DNA of 64,000 bases from CAYNLK01 sp964398055 (lineage in GTDB: Bacteria > Chloroflexota > Anaerolineae > 4572-78 > J111). The notes below the pieces were generated by a model. The model was not told the DNA's origin. It worked only from the letters and a program-made list of their open reading frames with translations, and made no database searches. Numbering within the stretch: position 1 is the first letter of the stretch; each line of letters starts with the position of its first letter. Positions 59,467 through 64,000 of this stretch are shown here, piece after piece. The position numbers and the translations under genes are program-made. The stretch spans positions 62,001 through 126,000 of the forward strand of contig CAYNLK010000013.1 in the NCBI GenBank assembly GCA_964398055.1, given 5' to 3'.

Positions 59467-60678
59467 ATGCACAAGGGAGTCGGCAAAAGGTTACTGTATC
59501 TATCGATGAGTGTTGGTGGCGTTCTGGTTGCGCTCATTCTGCTGGAGCTGGTTGCTAGAAAAATGCCTTTGCCCTACGGTGAGGTGGATGACGCCGCCCT
59601 GGTCTGCTCAGAGCAGCTTGGCTGGCGAGGAAAGCCTGGCTTCCAGGCCGCTTATGCCACCGATGGCTATGAGCACGTGGTGACCCACAATAGGGCTGGA
59701 ATGCATGATACTGAACATCCGTTGTCCAAGCCGGAGCAGACCGTGCGCCTCTTGATGCTGGGCGACTCTTTTGGGCGCGCCGGCCACGTCAATGAGGTGG
59801 AAACCGCTCATCAGGTTCTGGAAGATTTGTTAAACCATCACGCCGGGGCCCGGGCATTTGAGGTGATTAACGCCGCGGTGGGCGGTTGGGGTACGGGTCA
59901 GCAATTGATCTACTATCGCCAGGAGGGCCGCCGGTATGAGGCGGATGTGGTCATCTTAATGCTTTATATTGGCAACGATTTCCAGGATAACCTGCCCGGC
60001 CGAGCCCGCACCATCGCCGGACGAAACTGCTACGCGCCTTACTTTGTGCTCTGCGCGGACCAACTTGATCCTCAGCCATGGCCTTACAGTCCCGGCGTGA
60101 AGCCGGCCAGCGGCAACTGTTCTCCGCTCAAGAAAATCTGGGCTATACTTTTGAGCAAACTTTATCTGTCTTCAGGGCTATACACTCAGTTAGAGCCGCT
60201 GTTGGCTCCGGGTGATGACCGGGTTGACAGGCTGCCCTACTATCCTCTCTATATTCCGGCCGAAAATGAGTTGTTTGATTACGCCTGGCAGTTGACCCTG
60301 GCGCTGCTGAAACAGCTACAGGAAGAAGTGAATCGAGATGGGGCCGAGTTGGTGGTTGTGTTAATAAATCCGGCCGATGTGCTCAACTTGGTCCAGATGA
60401 GCTTAGCCGAACGAGAGGTTATTTTTGAAAGCCTGCCCGATTTGCGACGAGCGGAAGCGGATTTGCCAAACCTGAGGTTGGCCCAGGCCTTGTCGCAAGA
60501 GCAGATTCCGTTTCTGGACCTCCAACCCCTATTTATTCAACATGGCGAGCAAAGCGGTGAGGCGCTCTATTTTCCAATCGACAAACATTGGACCGTGGCC
60601 GGTAATCGCCTGGCCGCCGAAGCCATCTTTGACTGGCTATATGATTTAGATAGCTTCAAACGGCGGCTCAATCATTAA
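59467..60678 (+). CDS. SGNH-hydrolase-like membrane-anchored protein
   Basis: A 403-residue protein. One N-terminal helix (LLYLSMSVGGVLVALILLEL) would anchor it with the rest outside. The SGNH blocks are MLGDSFGRAGHV near 97-108 (Ser), INAAVGGWGTGQQ near 138 (Gly), YIGNDFQDN near 170 (Asn) and DKHWTVAGN near 375 (Asp-His). These blocks are the catalytic residues of GDSL esterases, including AlgX/AlgJ-type acetyltransferases. It may add or remove acetyl groups from the cluster's glycan. Confidence 0.82.
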   Translation: MHKGVGKRLLYLSMSVGGVLVALILLELVARKMPLPYGEVDDAALVCSEQLGWRGKPGFQAAYATDGYEHVVTHNRAGMHDTEHPLSKPEQTVRLLMLGDSFGRAGHVNEVETAHQVLEDLLNHHAGARAFEVINAAVGGWGTGQQLIYYRQEGRRYEADVVILMLYIGNDFQDNLPGRARTIAGRNCYAPYFVLCADQLDPQPWPYSPGVKPASGNCSPLKKIWAILLSKLYLSSGLYTQLEPLLAPGDDRVDRLPYYPLYIPAENELFDYAWQLTLALLKQLQEEVNRDGAELVVVLINPADVLNLVQMSLAEREVIFESLPDLRRAEADLPNLRLAQALSQEQIPFLDLQPLFIQHGEQSGEALYFPIDKHWTVAGNRLAAEAIFDWLYDLDSFKRRLNH

Positions 60679-60749
60679 GACTTACCGTCATTGAGACCGT
60701 CGTCATTCGCCTTTGATTGGAGCCGATTGTGGTCATCAGACCGGATGAG

Positions 60750-61748
60750 ATGAATAAGCTCGCTACTATCCGCCGGGTAGCCATTATCATCCCGAATTGG
60801 AACACCCGGGCCTGGTTGGCCGGCTGTCTGGAGGCTCTGCGCGGCCAGAGCTATCAGGATTTTGAGGTAGTGCTGGTTGATAATGGTTCCAGCGATGATT
60901 CAGTCGCATTTGTGCAGCGCCACTACCCGGAAGTCAAGCTGCTCACCTTTGCCGAAAATCGGGGCTTTGCCGCGGCGGTCAATGCCGGTATTGCCGCCAC
61001 CCGGACTGAGTATGTTGTCCTGTTGAATGTCGACACCGTCCCCCAACCCGATTGGCTGCGCCATCTGGTCCAGGTTATGGACCAAAGCCCCCCGGAAGTG
61101 GGCAGTGTAACCTCAAAGATGCTTTCCCTTGAAAATCCTGAGATTTTGGATGACGCTGGCAATTTCTTCAGTTGGTACGGTTCGGCCCAGAAAAGGGGTA
61201 AAGGAGAACCGGCGGAGCAGTACAACCAACAGGAGGAAGTTTTTTCCGCCTGCGCCGGTGCGGCACTGTACCGGCGCGCCTTTTTGGAGGCGGTGGGCGG
61301 TTTTGATGAAAATTTTGTCAGCTATCTGGAGGATGTCGATCTGGGCCTGCGCGGTCAGCTTTATGGCTACCGCTGCCTGTACGTCCCGGCGGCCCAGGTG
61401 CTGCACCAGTGGCAGGGCGCCGGCCTGCCCCGGCCGCAATACGTCTATCTTTCTACCCGCAACCGCCTGACCCTCCTATTCAAAAACTTACCCTGGTCAT
61501 TGTTGCTCAAACACGCCGCCACGCTGTTGTATGGGCAGTTCTATTTTTTTCTGGCTTATAAAAAGCCATTCCACTCGCTAGCCGGGGTTGCCGCCTTTTT
61601 GCTCTCCTGGCCGCGGATCTGGCGGCAGCGGCGGTCGATCCGGCCCCGGCAGCAAATCTCGTTTCAAAAACTGGATGATTTGTTGACCCACCATTTGGGT
61701 GAACCCTCCTTGCGCACATTGTTGAGAGCAAAATTCAAGCGAGGTTGA
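60750..61748 (+). CDS. GT2-family glycosyltransferase
   Basis: A 332-residue GT-A protein. RVAIIIPNWNTRAWLAGCLE starts it; VLVDNGSSDDSVAFVQ, VVLLNVDTVPQPDWL (DXD-like) and GGFDENFVSYLEDVDLGLRG (the second acidic loop) follow. The C-terminal part is basic with a hydrophobic stretch. A TTG 11 codons upstream is an alternative start. Last gene of the glycan cluster. Confidence 0.88.
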   Translation: MNKLATIRRVAIIIPNWNTRAWLAGCLEALRGQSYQDFEVVLVDNGSSDDSVAFVQRHYPEVKLLTFAENRGFAAAVNAGIAATRTEYVVLLNVDTVPQPDWLRHLVQVMDQSPPEVGSVTSKMLSLENPEILDDAGNFFSWYGSAQKRGKGEPAEQYNQQEEVFSACAGAALYRRAFLEAVGGFDENFVSYLEDVDLGLRGQLYGYRCLYVPAAQVLHQWQGAGLPRPQYVYLSTRNRLTLLFKNLPWSLLLKHAATLLYGQFYFFLAYKKPFHSLAGVAAFLLSWPRIWRQRRSIRPRQQISFQKLDDLLTHHLGEPSLRTLLRAKFKRG

Positions 61749-61887
61749 GATCGATCCGGCGCTCTGACTTTAAGGTCGATTTTAAGGTCAGATGGCTAAA
61801 TTTAAGTCTGGATTGAGAGGATTTGTGTTATAATTGATCGTGTCTTCTGTTAACCAGGCCACTACCGGGACCGGTTCCTTAAAAAAG

Positions 61888-61935
61888 AAAAGCCCTTAAC
61901 GATATTAAGAATTTTAAGGTTTGACCGGGCTTTTT
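61888..61935. terminator. Possible bidirectional terminator
   Basis: AAAAGCCC and GGGCTTTTT form a short stem around an inner CTTAA/TTAAG hairpin, with T-runs on the right and A-runs on the left. It would end the glycan cluster. The long loop makes it uncertain. Confidence 0.4.
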
Positions 61936-62008
61936 ACCATCTGATCCAGAGTTGAGTGGTACAATAGTACGAAAGTACTAACCAGATGCGGGGAGGAGTA
62001 ACGGCGTT

Positions 62009-62236
62009 ATGCATAGAATTGCCGTGGAATTTGTGCGCTATGTACTGCAACAAAACCCGCAGGTCGATAGTTTCGTTGGCATCTATGATGCTATGTCCAG
62101 AACTGCCAGCGCCCGTTCTTTTCATAATCTGGGCTATCAGGAATTATACATGGCCGGAATTTCCTTTTCACTGCTCGATACTGGCAAATTAGAACATCTT
62201 ATTACTGAAGCGCGCCAATCTTTACCGCCCCAGTAA
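62009..62236 (+). CDS. Small protein of unknown function
   Basis: A 75-residue protein, MHRIAVEFVRYVLQQNPQVD at the start, then MSRTASARSFHNLGYQELY and a short C-terminal helix. No signal, no motif recognised. GGGAGGAG lies about a dozen bases upstream. A strong terminator follows and an AGTACGAAAGTACT palindrome lies just upstream at 61966-61979. It appears to be a real short gene with its own unit. Confidence 0.6.
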   Translation: MHRIAVEFVRYVLQQNPQVDSFVGIYDAMSRTASARSFHNLGYQELYMAGISFSLLDTGKLEHLITEARQSLPPQ

Positions 62237-62248
62237 GCAGTAGTCAAA

Positions 62249-62286
62249 CAAAAAAAGCCGATGCTGCCAACGTCGGCTTTTTTTGT
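62249..62286. terminator. Bidirectional Rho-independent terminator
   Basis: AAAAAAAGCCGATG pairs with CGTCGGCTTTTTTT around CTGCCAA. U-runs form on both strands, so it ends both the small protein gene and the leftward anchored-protein gene. Confidence 0.85.
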
Positions 62287-62318
62287 TTTGCATGACAGAT
62301 TTGGTTGCGGCTGACCGG

Positions 62319-62879
62319 CTAACGGATGGTCCCCCGTACTGTTACCTCACCATCCCGCCATTCTGCCGCCGTAAAACGTACCGGTAGCAGTTCGGCCCGG
62401 CGAAGTTGCACCTGGATTTCGGCCTCGATGGCCCGGCGAATTGGGGCCGGTAAGGGTAGACTTAACTCCAGGATTTCAACCACGGGTAAACCCTCTTCGG
62501 TCAGGGTGATGCGGGCCTTGCCGCCCACATGCACCCGCAACCCGGCAATGGTCGCGTCCCCCTCGCCGGTCACGTAATCTGGGGTGATTTCAATGCGGGG
62601 GTGGGCAAAGGGGATTTGGGGATAGCGCTGCAAATACCAGGTGATAGTTTGTTCCGCTTCCAGTTCGGTCAGGGTCACTTCCCAACTTTCACCGGCGTGC
62701 TCGCCGCCGCGAATATAGTCCAGCAAGAGGACAATCTCCGGATCCCGAATCGGCTCCACCACGTAGGGCGCCGGTGCAACCAAGAGAATATCGCCCCACG
62801 TCCACAGGTTGGCCGCGAGGAGCGCCGTAGCGATCCAGACGTTGAGACGATTTTGAACGGGTTTAAGCAGATATTTCAT
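62319..62879 (-). CDS. Membrane-anchored protein of unknown function
   Basis: A 186-residue protein with one N-terminal helix (NVWIATALLAANLWTWGDIL). The extracytoplasmic part has LTELEAEQTITWYLQRYPQ near 90, ITPDYVTGEGDATIAGLRVH near 117 and SLPLPAPIRRAIEAEI near 155. The pattern (LTE..A.., then beta strands ending in a pi/alpha helix) recalls lipid- or lipoprotein-type YpmS/DUF2993 beta-barrel proteins, but the match is loose. It lies 26 bases after the PrsW-type gene, probably in one transcript. Confidence 0.72.
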   Translation of the reverse strand: MKYLLKPVQNRLNVWIATALLAANLWTWGDILLVAPAPYVVEPIRDPEIVLLLDYIRGGEHAGESWEVTLTELEAEQTITWYLQRYPQIPFAHPRIEITPDYVTGEGDATIAGLRVHVGGKARITLTEEGLPVVEILELSLPLPAPIRRAIEAEIQVQLRRAELLPVRFTAAEWRDGEVTVRGTIR

Positions 62880-62905
62880 AATTACGGATGGCCTATCTCA
62901 CCAAA

Positions 62906-64000
62906 CTACTTTACCAATAGCTGTAACCCGGCAATCCCGGCCGGCACAATCGCCGCCAGGCAGGCCAAAGCCCAAATGGCCACGGCCCGGTCGGACAGAA
63001 CCAGGTCGATCTCAGCCGCCTCTTCCTGCTGGTCTTGGCGCTGCACTACGGTGCGACCTAACCAGAGCGCGGCCAGACCCAAAATGACCAGCAGGGCCAG
63101 GGTGACGCCGGCGGCTGATAAACCAAGCAGATCGATCTCCGGCGGCAATTCCCCGAAGAAATTAGCCCCGGCCAGGGTAATCACCAGCAGCGACCCGCCA
63201 TTCCAGAGGGCGTGCATCCCGGCGGCCAGGCCAAAGCGAGCCAGCCATTTCGGCCAGGCTCCGGCCGCGCCGGTCAGCACATCTCGCCAGCCCAGGGCCA
63301 CCAGACCGGCCCCAAGCGGATGAATCGCCCCGCCCAAAGCCCGCACCAACAAAATTCCGGCCCAAAAGGTGAAGCCAAAACCAGCGTAGATCACATTTTC
63401 CAGGGCGGCAAAGCCGGCCCCGGCCATGGCCCCCACCAAAAACGCCTCTCGACGGGTCAGGCGTCCAAGCAGCGGCAAGGTGACCAGCGGTTTGGCCAGC
63501 TCTTCGGCCAGGGGCGCGATCAGAGCCACTTGCACAAAGATAAAAATGAAACCGGGGTTGGTTATCGCCGCAGCGATATCCGCCCCGGCCAGAGCTGAAA
63601 AGAGCGCCGTGACCTGATTTACTACGAGGTCGGCCAGGCCAAACACCAGCGCCAGGACGACGACCGGTAACAAGATTTCCAGCAAGATGGCAATGACCAC
63701 GCCGACTGTCGCTCCACCCGCCAACGCCACCAGCCCTCGCCGCCAGGTCAGTCCCGCGGCCGAGCCGGCTATGAACCACGAGATTGCCATGAGCGGCGAC
63801 AGGGCCGCGGCAGCCAGCAGAATCGGTGGAAAGAGCAGAGCCGGCGCGAATTTGTATTCGGTTACCAACAAGCCGAGCGTCACTACCAGCCCAAAAACTG
63901 CCGCTAACAGCCAGATTGGCGGTAGGCGAAGCGCCGCGGAACTTCGGCCCTGCAAGGAGCGCAGTCCGTGCCAGAAAGTGACGCCGCCTCCGCCCAGAGT
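62906..64000 (-). CDS. PrsW-type intramembrane protease, start beyond the right edge
   Basis: A polytopic protein of at least 365 residues, still open at base 64000, so the start lies outside the window. APLAEELAKPLVTLPLLG near the middle holds the paired Glu of PrsW-type (CPBP-like) proteases; AALENVIYAGFGFTF and HPLGAGLV and MHALWNGGS carry the other conserved Glu and His residues. About nine helices. The family cleaves anti-sigma factors or processes peptides in the membrane. A short acidic cytosolic loop (QRQDQQEEAAEIDL) precedes the last helix. A TTG at 63955 has been seen but is not needed. Confidence 0.85.
   Translation of the reverse strand, partial: TLGGGGVTFWHGLRSLQGRSSAALRLPPIWLLAAVFGLVVTLGLLVTEYKFAPALLFPPILLAAAALSPLMAISWFIAGSAAGLTWRRGLVALAGGATVGVVIAILLEILLPVVVLALVFGLADLVVNQVTALFSALAGADIAAAITNPGFIFIFVQVALIAPLAEELAKPLVTLPLLGRLTRREAFLVGAMAGAGFAALENVIYAGFGFTFWAGILLVRALGGAIHPLGAGLVALGWRDVLTGAAGAWPKWLARFGLAAGMHALWNGGSLLVITLAGANFFGELPPEIDLLGLSAAGVTLALLVILGLAALWLGRTVVQRQDQQEEAAEIDLVLSDRAVAIWALACLAAIVPAGIAGLQLLVK

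Overview
The window looks like chromosome from a Chloroflexota bacterium, probably Anaerolineae-like and able to live without oxygen. This is inference. It rests on solute-binding proteins with a Val/Glu/Lys-rich tether after the lipobox, GC-rich codon use, many corrinoid methyltransferases, and hairpin-rich intergenic DNA. No rRNA, tRNA or CRISPR array was recognised.

Left part (1-5055): a sugar-type MFS exporter/importer cut by the edge, class II aldolase, FolD, a pentapeptide-repeat protein, a YraN-type protein and a macrodomain protein. One of two copies of a short transposon-like element lies at 2985-3134.

Central catabolic island (5056-29286): a GntR/UTRA regulator at 22.8 kb sits between two divergent gene sets. 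Both promoters are strong and carry nearly the same 31-bp box just downstream of the -35 region. Leftward runs an almost gapless 15-gene set: gntR, polyol-type dehydrogenase, FGGY kinase, DhnA-type aldolase, DapB-like dehydrogenase, SsnA/MtaD-type amidohydrolase, second dehydrogenase, an Ftr-like formyltransferase, corrinoid protein, MttB-family methyltransferase, aldo/keto reductase, a CUT1 ABC importer, and a pterin (MtgA/MtrH-like) methyltransferase coupled to the importer ATPase. Rightward run a three-subunit molybdenum hydroxylase, a second corrinoid protein and an MtmB-family methyltransferase with Tyr where MtmB has pyrrolysine. Read together, this suggests import and demethylation of an N-methylated, probably cyclic or sugar-linked compound, with methyl groups passed to a pterin and the skeleton hydroxylated, hydrolysed, phosphorylated and cleaved. 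The substrate is unknown.

Methylglycine island (29403-48987): a gcvPB remnant, a small anchored protein, a CBS-ACT protein, an Opp-type importer with unusually large permeases, a dimethylglycine-dehydrogenase-like protein, a BrnT/CopG toxin-antitoxin pair, two more amine oxidases, a GcvT-like protein, an iron alcohol dehydrogenase, a third MttB-family protein and a GntR/FCD remnant. Together these would take up and demethylate betaine- or peptide-like methylated amines.

Right part (49106-64000): a CxxC protein, a nucleotidyltransferase-like protein, an APC permease, a metallophosphoesterase, the second transposon-like element, a BatD-like protein, a glycan cluster (three GT2, one GT4, a methyltransferase, an SGNH protein), a small protein, an anchored protein and a PrsW-type protease cut by the right edge.
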